From contig CALFPJ010000038.1 in NCBI GenBank assembly GCA_937919655.1, positions 17,928 to 81,927 of the forward strand: DNA of 64,000 bases. Direction: 5' to 3'. This stretch comes from an uncultured Gemmatimonadales bacterium (GTDB taxonomy: Bacteria > Gemmatimonadota > Gemmatimonadetes > Longimicrobiales > Gaopeijiaceae). Positions within the stretch are counted from its first letter, which is position 1, and every line of letters starts with the position of its first letter. Made by a program: the position numbers and the translations under genes. Under the pieces are notes generated by a model. It ran no database searches, had not been told where the DNA came from, and saw nothing but the letters and a program-made list of their open reading frames with translations. Positions 18,970 to 27,800 of the stretch are shown one piece after another.

Positions 18970-20265
18970 ATGATCTCGAGACGCCACTTCCTCGGAACTT
19001 CGGCCGCTGCGGCCGCTGCCACGACCCTCGCCGGCTGTGAGGCACCTGTATCCAGCGGCTCGTCTGACGCAGCGCTCGCCCCTTCCATCGCCCGGCTCAC
19101 GTCGTGGGCGGATCGGGCTCGGCCCATCACGATGGAAGAACGCGCGGCTCGGGTCGAACAGGCAAAGAGACTCATGCGCGCGAACGGCCACAGCGCCCTC
19201 GCCCTCTGTGGCGGGACGTCGATGGTCTACTTCACAAACATCGGCTGGGGCGGCGGCGAGCGTATGTTCAGCGTCGTCATCCCGGTGGATGGCGACGCCT
19301 TCGTAGTCTGCCCCGCCTTCGAGGAGGATCGAGCGCGCGAGCAGCTCGCCCTGGGCCCCCTCGGCGGCGCGCAGGTCTATACGTGGGAAGAACACGAGAG
19401 TCCGTATCTGCGTGTGGCTCAGGGGCTCAGTGATCGCGGCATCACGTCTGGAAAGCTCGGCGCCGAAGAGACAATGCAGTTTCGGTTCAGCAATGGCATC
19501 GCACTGGTGGCGCCCGCCCTACAGGTCGTCGACGCGACGCCGATTACCGCCGGATGCCGTGGTGTGAAGGATGCCCATGAAATCGAGCTGATGACGCTCG
19601 CCAACGAGGTTACGCTGACGGCCTACAAGGCGGCATATCTGGCCATGGAAGAGGGCATGACTCAGAGCGACTTCGGCGGGCTGGTCTCGGCGGCGCACCA
19701 GCGGCTGGGCTTCTCAGGAGGCGCGAGCGTGCAGACCGGCGAGTGGTCCGCTCTGCCGCACGGCTCCATCACGCCGCAGGTGATTCGTGAAGGCACGATC
19801 CTGCTCATCGACGGTGGATGCGGGGTCGAGGGTTACCGCTCCGACATCTCCCGCACGTTCGTGCTCGGAACCCCCACGGACAAAATGCGGCAGAATTTCG
19901 ACCTGGAGTTCGCCGCCCAGACTGCGGCATTCGAAGCGGCCGCCCCGGGCGTCCCGGCAGAAGACGTCGACGCCGCAGCCCGAAAGGTGATCGTCGATGG
20001 CGGCTACGGCCCCGACTACACCTACTTCTCTCATCGTGTCGGCCACGGCATCGGCATGGACGGGCACGAGTGGCCCTACTTGGTGCGAGGCAACAAGACG
20101 CCGCTCGCGGTGGGCAATGCCTTCAGTGACGAGCCAGGTATTTATGTCATGGGTGAGTTCGGAGTGCGACTCGAGGACTGCATGTACATCACAGAGTCAG
20201 GTGCGCAGTTGTTCACGCCTCAGAGCCCGTCGTTAGAGGATCCATTTGGGAACTGGGACCACTAG
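18970..20265 (+). CDS. Tat-exported M24-family peptidase lipoprotein
   Basis: A 431-residue protein. The ATG at 18970 opens a twin-arginine signal (SRRHFLGTS) that ends in a lipobox (TLAGC), so it is exported folded and then lipidated. The C-terminal M24 fold has candidate metal ligands Asp in LLIDGGCG, Asp in YRSDISRT, His in GHGIGMDGHE, Glu in DEPGIY and Glu in RLEDCMY, all in place for a dimetal site. It is probably an aminopeptidase P- or dipeptidase-type enzyme acting on proline peptides. Tat export suggests that metal is loaded in the cytoplasm. It starts a four-gene plus-strand run ending at 22279. Confidence 0.9.
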   Translation: MISRRHFLGTSAAAAAATTLAGCEAPVSSGSSDAALAPSIARLTSWADRARPITMEERAARVEQAKRLMRANGHSALALCGGTSMVYFTNIGWGGGERMFSVVIPVDGDAFVVCPAFEEDRAREQLALGPLGGAQVYTWEEHESPYLRVAQGLSDRGITSGKLGAEETMQFRFSNGIALVAPALQVVDATPITAGCRGVKDAHEIELMTLANEVTLTAYKAAYLAMEEGMTQSDFGGLVSAAHQRLGFSGGASVQTGEWSALPHGSITPQVIREGTILLIDGGCGVEGYRSDISRTFVLGTPTDKMRQNFDLEFAAQTAAFEAAAPGVPAEDVDAAARKVIVDGGYGPDYTYFSHRVGHGIGMDGHEWPYLVRGNKTPLAVGNAFSDEPGIYVMGEFGVRLEDCMYITESGAQLFTPQSPSLEDPFGNWDH

Positions 20266-20310
20266 GTCGACGTACTAAAGCTGATTTTGGCACTCATTTC
20301 TGGAGACAAT

Positions 20311-20940
20311 ATGGCCCACAGCCATTTCCGCCCTGCACCGTGGTCGGGTGCGGTAGTCATCGCAATAGCAGCCACGCTGGCCGCTTCCGCGGATCTCGCC
20401 GCGCAAGTGCCCTCGCGGGACGTTCAGATCGCCGAAGCCGTCATGGCGGCACCCGCAGAGGACCGTGGGGGCGCCCGCGTCATAGGCTGGCGGGAAGATG
20501 GCACCACCCTCACGCTTCGGGAGGGCACAAACGCGCTGATTTGCCTGGCGGACAATCCCAACCAAGATGCCTGGAACGTGGCCTGTTACCCGAAGTCGAT
20601 CGAACCCTACATGGCCCGGGGACGCGAACTGCGTGAGCAGGGCATCACGGATTCTCAGGAAGTCACGAAGCGCCGCTGGGACGAGGCTGACGCGGGAACC
20701 CTCGAGATGCCCGAGGCTCCGGCGACGGTCTACATTCTCCACGGCGAGGGGTTCAACGCGGCCACCGGTGAGGTCATTGAGCCGTTTCTGCGGTGGGCAA
20801 TCTATTCGCCGTGGGCCACCGCCGAGTCCACTGGCCTGTCGCTATCTCCGGGCGGCCCCGGCGCACCATGGTTGATGTTCCCGGGCACGCCCGGAGCACA
20901 CATCATGATTACCCCGAGCCCGCCGGGCGGCGGGATCTAA
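20311..20940 (+). CDS. Secreted protein of unknown function
   Basis: The ATG at 20311 is preferred over 20287, since GGAGA lies 7 nt upstream of it and it leads straight into a signal peptide (residues 1-31, ending DLAAQ). The mature 178 residues contain TLREGTNALICLADNP and VACYPKSIEPYMARGRELR, and two cysteines that could form a disulfide. It lies 45 bp after the Tat-M24 gene and 12 bp before the PCYCGC-like gene. I believe related secreted proteins occur in other Gemmatimonadota but none has a known function to me. Confidence 0.7.
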   Translation: MAHSHFRPAPWSGAVVIAIAATLAASADLAAQVPSRDVQIAEAVMAAPAEDRGGARVIGWREDGTTLTLREGTNALICLADNPNQDAWNVACYPKSIEPYMARGRELREQGITDSQEVTKRRWDEADAGTLEMPEAPATVYILHGEGFNAATGEVIEPFLRWAIYSPWATAESTGLSLSPGGPGAPWLMFPGTPGAHIMITPSPPGGGI

Positions 20941-20952
20941 GGGAAGACAGAG

Positions 20953-21375
20953 ATGGCCAGCCGGCGTGACTTTTTGCGATGGCTTCCCCTAGGGGCTGCC
21001 GCTGCGGTCGGCCTGAGGCCGACGGGGCTGTGGGCGGAGGTTCGCGCCGGTACGGCGCTGACGCATCCGGAGCCGCGCAACGGCATCGACGGGTCGGGTG
21101 TGCTCACGAGCGCGGACCTTCCGGACCACCCACCTGAGACACACGCGATCTATGATATGATCCGTGAGATCCCGCAGATCGCGGACGGCATTGGGTGCGC
21201 CTGTGGCTGTGCGGCGCTGCCGGGCTATCGGTCACTCCTCACTTGTTACAGCGAGGGCGGCATGGCGATGGGATGTTATATCTGCCAGGGTGAGGCAAAG
21301 CTGGCATATCGGCGCTTCAACGAAGGCCAGACCTTGGAGCAGATCCGCCGCGCGATCGACGGGCGCTACGGTTGA
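20953..21375 (+). CDS. Tat-exported PCYCGC-motif protein
   Basis: A 140-residue protein with a twin-arginine signal (SRRDFLRWLPLGAAA). The mature part has IADGIGCACGCAALPGY, then SLLTCYSEGG and GCYICQGE. That spacing of a CxCGC cluster, a single Cys and a CxxC matches the PCYCGC family. The six to seven cysteines suggest metal (copper or iron-sulfur) or disulfide chemistry outside the cytoplasm. The Tat signal supports folding with a cofactor before export. Its stop overlaps the TTG start of the DUF2911 pseudogene by four bases. Confidence 0.75.
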   Translation: MASRRDFLRWLPLGAAAAVGLRPTGLWAEVRAGTALTHPEPRNGIDGSGVLTSADLPDHPPETHAIYDMIREIPQIADGIGCACGCAALPGYRSLLTCYSEGGMAMGCYICQGEAKLAYRRFNEGQTLEQIRRAIDGRYG

Positions 21376-22279
21376 GCGGCACTTCGAGCCTGGCACGGCT
21401 TGATTCGGCGTTGCTTGTGTGGCTCACGCTCGCGCTCGCCGGGGCGCCCTCTATGACGGCCGCGCAGATGCTGGCCAGCGAGCCCGCCACGGTAACTCAG
21501 ACCATTGATGGGACTGTCATCTCGATTGAGTACTCGCGGCCGTCGCTGCGGGGCCGACCCGAACTATGGGGCAATCAGATCTTCTAGGGGGAGGTGTGGA
21601 CACCCGGTGCGAACCAGGCGACCACATCGAGTCCAACAAGGATTTTAAGCTGAACGGAACTCCGGTTCCGGCTGGCCGCTACTCGGTCTGGATGGTCGTG
21701 AACCCCGAGGATTGGGAGGTCGTCCTGGACCCTCGCGACGACCTCTTTCACACCCAGCACCCGCAGCCGGCCGACGACCAAATCCGGTTTCCTGTCACGT
21801 ACGGCACAGCCGACTATTCCGTCGAGACGCTCGCATGGTCATTCCCGACGGTCCGTGGCGGCGGGGCAGATCTCCGCATGCAGTGGGGCTCCCGCGTCGT
21901 CGACCTCACGGTCAGGGTGGAGCCCAGCGTGAAGACCACGCTGACCGCCGAGGAGGCTGCTCCGTATCTCGGCGTCTATCAGGTCGAGATCCTACCGTCG
22001 CAGTACCTGAAGGCACACGACTTCGAGTTGGAACTCACGTTGAACAACGATGTCATGGTCGGCGCCATCGAATACGACGCTGAATCCTCTATGGAGACAG
22101 GTTTCGTCATGGTCGCGGATCAGCTGTTCACGATGGCCTGGTTGATGAACGGTGAAGTCACCGAAGTCTTCGACTTCAATTTTGTCGAATTCTCACTCGA
22201 TGCTGATGGGACGGCGGAGTCCTTCGCGACGAGGGATCAGGACGACACGCTCTGGATGAAGGGAACACGCATTCGTTAG
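21372..22279 (+). pseudogene. DUF2911 protein, interrupted by a stop and a frameshift
   Basis: The first frame starts at TTG 21372 with a signal peptide and reads TVISIEYSRPSLRGRPELWG, the signature of DUF2911. It hits TAG at 21585-21587. The same frame continues GEVWTPGANQATT, which is the next conserved block. The reading then shifts near 21630 to the frame with SNKDFKLNGTPVPAGRYSVW, which runs to 22279. Two independent lesions separate otherwise good family matches. The second half (to LWMKGTRIR) is intact. Function of the family is unknown. A second, more decayed member is at 30972. Confidence 0.8.
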
Positions 22280-22409
22280 CGCGCAGGGACTTCGGCCACG
22301 TTGCCCCGAGTCGGACAGCCGGTCTTGGGCGAAGCTTGAACAGGGCCGCACAAGGCCCGCCGACGCCAGAGGCCTGGAAAACCCCGTCACGTCTGCGTTC
22401 GATGGACGG

Positions 22410-23045
22410 TCAGTCGGTCCCATCGTCGACACCGGTCACCACCCTGCCCGTCCCTCGGGTCAAATCCGCGACCCGCCGTCGGAGTGCCTCCAACACTGGC
22501 ACCGGCACACCCAAAGAGTACAGCACGTCCGCACCGTACTCTTCCGATTCTAGGACGATCTCGAGTTCCTCGACGAGCCTCTGGAGGCCATCGACTTCCG
22601 CATAGCCCACCGTAACGGCAGCCCAAACGCGCTCGACCTTCTCCTCTGTCGGCAATGTCTCAAGGACCAGCTTCACCCCGCCCGAATACGCGCGTGACAA
22701 TCCGCCGGTGCCGAGTTTCACACCACCGTAATACCGCGTACAGACCGCCACGATCTCACCCACTCCCCCGTGCAGGAGGGCGGTCAACATTGGACGACCG
22801 GCGGTGCCTCCCGGCTCTCCATCGTCGCTCATGCCTATGTGTGTCGTGCTCGCGGGCGGCCCGGCGACGAACGCCCAGCAATTGTGGGTCGCCTCGGGGA
22901 ATTCCTCGCGGACCTTCTGCACGAAAGCGTGGGCCCCGTCGGCGTCGGGCGCGTGGGCGGCAGTGGTAATGAACCGACTCCGCAGGATGGACTCCTCGAC
23001 CCGGTGTACTCGGGCAGGAATCAGAAATCGCGAGGCGTCGCTCAC
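22410..23045 (-). CDS. yigZ: YigZ/IMPACT-family protein
   Basis: A 211-residue cytoplasmic protein with the complete family signature: ILRSRFITTAAHA, THNCWAFV, SDDGEPGGTAGRPML and RYYGGVKLGTGGLSRAYSGG. The second domain (from about residue 140) is the DUF1949-type ferredoxin-like fold. IMPACT-family proteins are linked to translation control in eukaryotes; the bacterial role is unsettled. The GTG start overlaps the stop of a possible 37-residue frame upstream (GTGA). Confidence 0.93.
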   Translation of the reverse strand: MSDASRFLIPARVHRVEESILRSRFITTAAHAPDADGAHAFVQKVREEFPEATHNCWAFVAGPPASTTHIGMSDDGEPGGTAGRPMLTALLHGGVGEIVAVCTRYYGGVKLGTGGLSRAYSGGVKLVLETLPTEEKVERVWAAVTVGYAEVDGLQRLVEELEIVLESEEYGADVLYSLGVPVPVLEALRRRVADLTRGTGRVVTGVDDGTD

Positions 23046-23155
23046 CCGGGCCCATGCCTGTCAGCCCGTTCATCCGGCGGCCCATCTGGCCGCTCGGGAG
23101 CCGGTCGCTCGATGACAGGGAGGTCAGACTCACCCTTCGGCATCCCAAAACGCAT
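23042..23155 (-). CDS. Possible small protein translationally coupled to yigZ
   Basis: An ATG at 23155 gives 37 codons (MRFGMPKGESDLPVIERPAP and a Pro/Arg/Asp-rich tail) ending in a TGA that overlaps the yigZ GTG by the sequence GTGA. In-frame codons upstream also look protein-like (IPFLLRLLAGYL) but lack a start codon, so the true start may be non-standard or further up. Only the overlap argues for it. It could equally be untranslated leader. Confidence 0.2.
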   Translation of the reverse strand: MRFGMPKGESDLPVIERPAPERPDGPPDERADRHGPG

Positions 23156-23244
23156 CAGGTAGCCAGCGAGGAGGCGCAGAAGGAAGGGGATACGTGGATC
23201 ATGAAAGCTGCATGGTGGCCCGTTCGCGGCTCTTCACCGATCGA

Positions 23245-24030
23245 CTATCCCTGGGACATCCGATCAAGGAACTGACGTTCGGCCGCAGAGAGATCCCCTG
23301 CCCCATCTGCCTGGAGCTTCGCCAGGAGGCGAGTGACTTCCTCACGATTGAGTTCGTGCAAACCGTCCACAGAAATCCCATTCCAACGCGCGGCGGCAAG
23401 GCGGTCCCCGACAACGCCCCCAGAGGACCCTCCTGGGTTCATTTTCTTGCCGAATGCACGCTTCGCCGAGCCCTTCCGAAAGTCCCACCACTTGAGATAG
23501 CCGAACGCGAACGCGAGGCCGCCCAGGTGAGCGAAGTGCGCGGTGTTTGAGCTGGCCGACGGGTTGATGCCCGAATAGAGGCTCGCGAAAATCATCAAGG
23601 TCGCCAGCAGCCAGGCCTCGACCGGTAGGATGCCCCAGATATAGATCCGCTCACGCGGCCAGAACATGGCGAAGCCCAAAAGTACGCCATAGACCGCGCC
23701 AGAGGCGCCGACCACAGGGGACTCGCGTGCGAAAAAGAGGCTGAATACCGCACCGCCAAGGCCCGAAAGGAAATAGAGCCAGACGAAACCCTTCGAGCCG
23801 AGTCGGTCTTCAAGGCGGGGGCCAAAAAAGAAGAGCCCGAGCATGTTGAAGAAGATGTGCCCCAGCCCGGCGTGGAGAAACATGTACGTGACAAGCGTCC
23901 AAGGGCGGTACAGCACCCATGGCGGATAGAAGAACAACTCTGGCTGCAGACTTGGAACCGCTTGCGTCACGAAAAACATCACGACGTTCGCGATGAGGAG
24001 CCTGCGCACCCACGTGGTCATTGGAAACAT
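23245..24030 (-). CDS. Rhomboid-family intramembrane serine protease
   Basis: A 261-residue protein with six hydrophobic segments. The catalytic elements are complete: HIFFN in the second helix (His58, Asn62, oxyanion side), GASGAVYG with Ser110 as nucleophile, and HFAHLGG with His168 as the base. A basic cytoplasmic tail follows (residues 185-261), ending in short helices. The enzyme cleaves membrane proteins within the bilayer, and no substrate is indicated by neighbours. It lies 200 bp upstream of yigZ on the same strand. Confidence 0.93.
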   Translation of the reverse strand: MFPMTTWVRRLLIANVVMFFVTQAVPSLQPELFFYPPWVLYRPWTLVTYMFLHAGLGHIFFNMLGLFFFGPRLEDRLGSKGFVWLYFLSGLGGAVFSLFFARESPVVGASGAVYGVLLGFAMFWPRERIYIWGILPVEAWLLATLMIFASLYSGINPSASSNTAHFAHLGGLAFAFGYLKWWDFRKGSAKRAFGKKMNPGGSSGGVVGDRLAAARWNGISVDGLHELNREEVTRLLAKLQADGAGDLSAAERQFLDRMSQG

Positions 24031-24148
24031 GCGACCTCTACCCCGCCCTACCCGTTGTGGGTTTCATCGAAATGAAAACTAAAGATAGCCGCCTCAGGAA
24101 ACCGCAGACCTTTCAACGAGGCCGGCGCCCTCCCGATTCCTAGGGCTC

Positions 24149-26875
24149 CTACCGTCGCCCATTCTCGTTGCCTTCTCCAACGCCGTCCTCCTCCGGTTTC
24201 TCTGGCGCAGCCCAAAAGTCGCCGTTATCCGGCGTCTGTGACGCCACTGCGCCCGAATAGAGGACCGCGTTAAAGAGTATCTTAAAGGAGCCGAAGGGCT
24301 GGCCACGCCACTGCGGCTTCATGCCGAGGAGCACGACACGTCCGTCGCCATACTTCACATCAAGCGCGGCCGCGTATCCTTGCACGTGCTCCTCGCCGAG
24401 GAAGTAGCCGGACACAAGCGGCGACCCTTCCGCAGCGTACTTCGCGAGTACATTGCCCTCAAAGTCCTCGGTGGTGGTGAAGACCGGACTACCCCCCACG
24501 AACACCTTGGCCCTGGGCGACATGCCACTCATGACAGGATGCGACGGATCGGTGAGGAGTTCGATGATGGCTCCACCGGCGAAGTAGTCGGCGCGCGCCA
24601 CGTCGTCCACCACGTTTTCCACCGGGAGGTGGAACGCCTCGATCGCGAAGTTGCTCGAACCGTTGAGTGTGATAAGCGTGCCTCCGCCACGAACGAAGGA
24701 ATCAAGTTCCCGGACGCCTTCGGCTCCGATTCCGCCGACGTAGCGCGGGGGCACGGAACCCTGTCCGAAGCCTTCTAGGATCTGGCCGGAGCGCATGTCC
24801 GCGAGCACGATCACGTCGTAACGCGAGTTGAGCTCGCCGGCCCGCACATCGGCGTTGTAGAGGCTGGTATGTTCGATGCCATACATCTCGAGGAGCCAGC
24901 GTGTCCACCCCTCGTCCGCGTTCCCGTTCCAGCCGCGGTACAGGCCCACCCGAGGCTGCGCTACCGGTGCACCGCCGGCCCCACCCTTTTCCGCACGGAG
25001 GGCATATCGACTCACGAGGTCGTTCTGAGCAGCCGAGGAGAGTCCGGTCACGACCCATCGGCCCGAAGTGCCACCCTCGCCATCACTGCCCGCCGCGCCA
25101 GGCTGAAAACGGGCGCTGCCACCACTCCGCCATGCCGCGGCGAGGGCCTTGTATGAGTTGTTCTGGGCCGCGTCGAGCAGGAGGGCGTTGCCGCTGCCCG
25201 GTGCTCGGCCCGCCGGCGGCACGATTCCGCGTGCGACCGGGTGACTATCGAAGCCCACGCCGGGCGGGCTGTCCCACGCCTGCGCGTCACCCTCGGCATT
25301 CCAAGCGAGCGGCTCGGCCGTGACATCCGCTAAGGCCGAGCGCACATCGCCGTCGAGTGGCGTCATTACCTCGACAACGTGTACGTCGAACTGATACGGG
25401 AGGGTCCACCCGGATACGTCGTACGGCTGCTCCGGTGGCCCCTCCGGGTATTCACGCAAATCCGGGTATTCCTGCACTGCGAAGAGCTGGCGAACGAAGT
25501 TCGCGTTGGGCTGATCCATGGGAATTATCCACGTGCCCGCCGCGTGCGTCACGCCGTCGACGGTCACGCCCGTCGAAAGTTGCTTTACGTCGATCCCGTT
25601 GTAGGCCAAGCGCCGCAACAGCTCAACGGCAGCAACCGGGTCGCGTTGTTCTTGGGGGATGAAGAACCCGTACGGCGGACCCTCACGGTACTCCTCCACG
25701 ACGTCGCGAGCAGCCTGGAATCGATTGAAGAGAATGTCGTTCTTGTATTTGGCGGCGACATCAAGAACCGAAATCGAGGCCGTGAGCATGTAGTCGACGG
25801 CGTCGCCAATGCGCCACCAACCGCCCTCCCACGGACTCGGATACAGCGACTCGGGACGCAGGCCGCGGGCACGCGCAGGGAAGTCGTTCACCGTGTAGAA
25901 GTGGGGCGTTGCGTATCGATACAGCCCTGTCTCCGTCAGTAACGACGCCACGTTGTGGAAGTTGTTCGCGTGGTCCATGAAGCCCGGATACCAGTTGTCG
26001 AAACCGCTTCCCATGTGCGTCGCACCCTTCTGGCCACGCTCCTCTAGAGCCTGCGCCATCGCCATCCCGATCAGGTTCACCGTGCGGTACATCAGGGGAT
26101 GCACGTTGGGGCTGACCGGCTCCGCGAACGGCGGAATCCAGATACGGGCCGGGAAGGGCGCCGTCTGGTGGTGATTGTAGATGATCTGCGGCTCCCAATA
26201 CCGGGTGACACGGGTCACCGTGCGCGACTCGATCTGGTTGATCATGTAGCCGTCACGGTTGTTGTCGTGCCCGATGTACTTCTGGTACAAGAAGGGCGCG
26301 CTCGCGACCTCGAAGGGCGTCCCAAGATTTTCGTAGTACCAGTCCGAAATCATGGTCTGTCCGTCAGGGTTGATGCTGAACCACAGCACCAGAATGACCT
26401 CGTCTAGGATCTGGGCGATCTCCGGATCGGCATCCCCGGTAGCGAGGTCATACGCCAACTGAATCGTATGCTGGGCGTGCGCCACCTCGGAGGCGTGCAG
26501 CCCCCCGTCGATGTGCACGATCGCCTTACCCTCTCGGGCTAGCTGACGCGCGTCCTCAGTGGTCATGTCGTCGGTCGGATACGCCAACTGATGCGCGATC
26601 GCGCGATAACGCTCCGCGTCCCTCAGGTTCTCAGCGGAAGAAACAAGCGCGACATACCACGGGCGCCCGAAGCTGGTAGTGCCGATCTCCTGTAGTTCGA
26701 CCCGATCCGAGGCGGCGGCGAGCCGTTGGAAGTACTCCAGCGACTGCTCGTAGTTCGCGAGCTCGAAGTCTGCCCCCACCTCATAGCCAAGCACGGACGC
26801 GGGTGTGGGAATCGTCTGGGCGCTTAGTGGAGCCGCGAGCAAAGTACTCACCGCCAAAACGCGAAGTGCGCGCAT
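24149..26875 (-). CDS. Secreted M14-family zinc carboxypeptidase, large form
   Basis: The ATG at 26875 is chosen because it opens a signal peptide (MRALRVLAVSTLLAAPLSAQ). The protein is 908 residues. The M14 domain has HASE at 127-130 for the first two zinc ligands, YNHHQ for the third, and LLTETG for the catalytic Glu. After about residue 400 there is a long C-terminal region with VIVLADMRSGQILEG and LDSFVRGGGTLITLNG, resembling a class-I glutamine-amidotransferase-like fold seen in large M14 members. Its likely role is periplasmic or secreted digestion of peptides or cell-wall peptides. A paralogue of similar architecture is at 60298. The C-terminal tail is acidic. Confidence 0.9.
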   Translation of the reverse strand: MRALRVLAVSTLLAAPLSAQTIPTPASVLGYEVGADFELANYEQSLEYFQRLAAASDRVELQEIGTTSFGRPWYVALVSSAENLRDAERYRAIAHQLAYPTDDMTTEDARQLAREGKAIVHIDGGLHASEVAHAQHTIQLAYDLATGDADPEIAQILDEVILVLWFSINPDGQTMISDWYYENLGTPFEVASAPFLYQKYIGHDNNRDGYMINQIESRTVTRVTRYWEPQIIYNHHQTAPFPARIWIPPFAEPVSPNVHPLMYRTVNLIGMAMAQALEERGQKGATHMGSGFDNWYPGFMDHANNFHNVASLLTETGLYRYATPHFYTVNDFPARARGLRPESLYPSPWEGGWWRIGDAVDYMLTASISVLDVAAKYKNDILFNRFQAARDVVEEYREGPPYGFFIPQEQRDPVAAVELLRRLAYNGIDVKQLSTGVTVDGVTHAAGTWIIPMDQPNANFVRQLFAVQEYPDLREYPEGPPEQPYDVSGWTLPYQFDVHVVEVMTPLDGDVRSALADVTAEPLAWNAEGDAQAWDSPPGVGFDSHPVARGIVPPAGRAPGSGNALLLDAAQNNSYKALAAAWRSGGSARFQPGAAGSDGEGGTSGRWVVTGLSSAAQNDLVSRYALRAEKGGAGGAPVAQPRVGLYRGWNGNADEGWTRWLLEMYGIEHTSLYNADVRAGELNSRYDVIVLADMRSGQILEGFGQGSVPPRYVGGIGAEGVRELDSFVRGGGTLITLNGSSNFAIEAFHLPVENVVDDVARADYFAGGAIIELLTDPSHPVMSGMSPRAKVFVGGSPVFTTTEDFEGNVLAKYAAEGSPLVSGYFLGEEHVQGYAAALDVKYGDGRVVLLGMKPQWRGQPFGSFKILFNAVLYSGAVASQTPDNGDFWAAPEKPEEDGVGEGNENGRR

Positions 26876-26985
26876 GTATCTCTCCGGACCTACCGAGGTG
26901 TTTGCCGTCAAAGAAGGGCGGAAAGTGCGGCCCCGGAGCTCTGACGGCTAGCGGTCCAGTTCGGCGCCTCATGTGCCAAAGAAAT

Positions 26986-27010
26986 CGCCCCGGCCGCAAA
27001 GGCCGGGGCG
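26986..27010 (-). terminator. Intrinsic terminator of the poly-Asp gene
   Basis: A perfect 10-bp stem (CGCCCCGGCC with GGCCGGGGCG, loop GCAAA) is followed on the minus strand by ATTTCTTTGG. It lies about 40 bp past the stop of the acidic protein. Confidence 0.7.
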
Positions 27011-27049
27011 ACGTCCCGAATCAGCTCCGGACAACCAGTCCGCAGCGGC

Positions 27050-27310
<261 letters not shown>

Positions 27311-27352
27311 TTGCTGACCCTCCATGGCAGGGCGCCCAGGCGGGTGGCCGAC

Positions 27353-27739
27353 TCATTTCGGCGACAACACCAAGGCATTAATCGCGAAGGTAAATCCACC
27401 TGACGCGAAGTCAACGGAAAAGATTCTGAAGCCTTCCCCGCCACCCTTCGGCCCGACCACCTCAGATCGACATCTGCCCGGTGCGGATCTGATAAACGCG
27501 GCGCATTTCGAGATGTTCACGGCCAACCGAAAGGTGGCGACAGAACACTTCACCGCGGCATCGCTCTCGACGAGATCTTTCAGCCGTTGCCATGCCTCGG
27601 AGACGATCAGTCCCTCGATGACCCACAGCGTCGCACCATTGATCAAGGCGGCGAGAATTTTAATGAAAAATGCGACGCTGCAGGCCTTCCGCGCGAGACG
27701 AGGCCAAGCGATGACAGCACAATGACGGCCCTTTCGCAT
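27353..27739 (-). CDS. Doubtful hypothetical protein upstream of the acidic gene
   Basis: Between the divergent acidic gene and M3 peptidase lie about 490 bp. On the minus strand an ATG at 27739 gives 128 codons, with a hydrophobic stretch (VAFFIKILAALINGATLWVI) and six cysteines, ending 42 bp before the acidic gene's start. A plus-strand frame of similar length also exists, and neither has a recognisable motif. Coding is uncertain. The stretch may simply hold the promoters of both flanking genes. Confidence 0.25.
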   Translation of the reverse strand: MRKGRHCAVIAWPRLARKACSVAFFIKILAALINGATLWVIEGLIVSEAWQRLKDLVESDAAVKCSVATFRLAVNISKCAAFIRSAPGRCRSEVVGPKGGGEGFRIFSVDFASGGFTFAINALVLSPK

Positions 27740-27800
27740 TGTCTCCACACCAAAACTGTCGCAATCTTTCCATCTCAACTCGCACCACGGCTCTATATCC

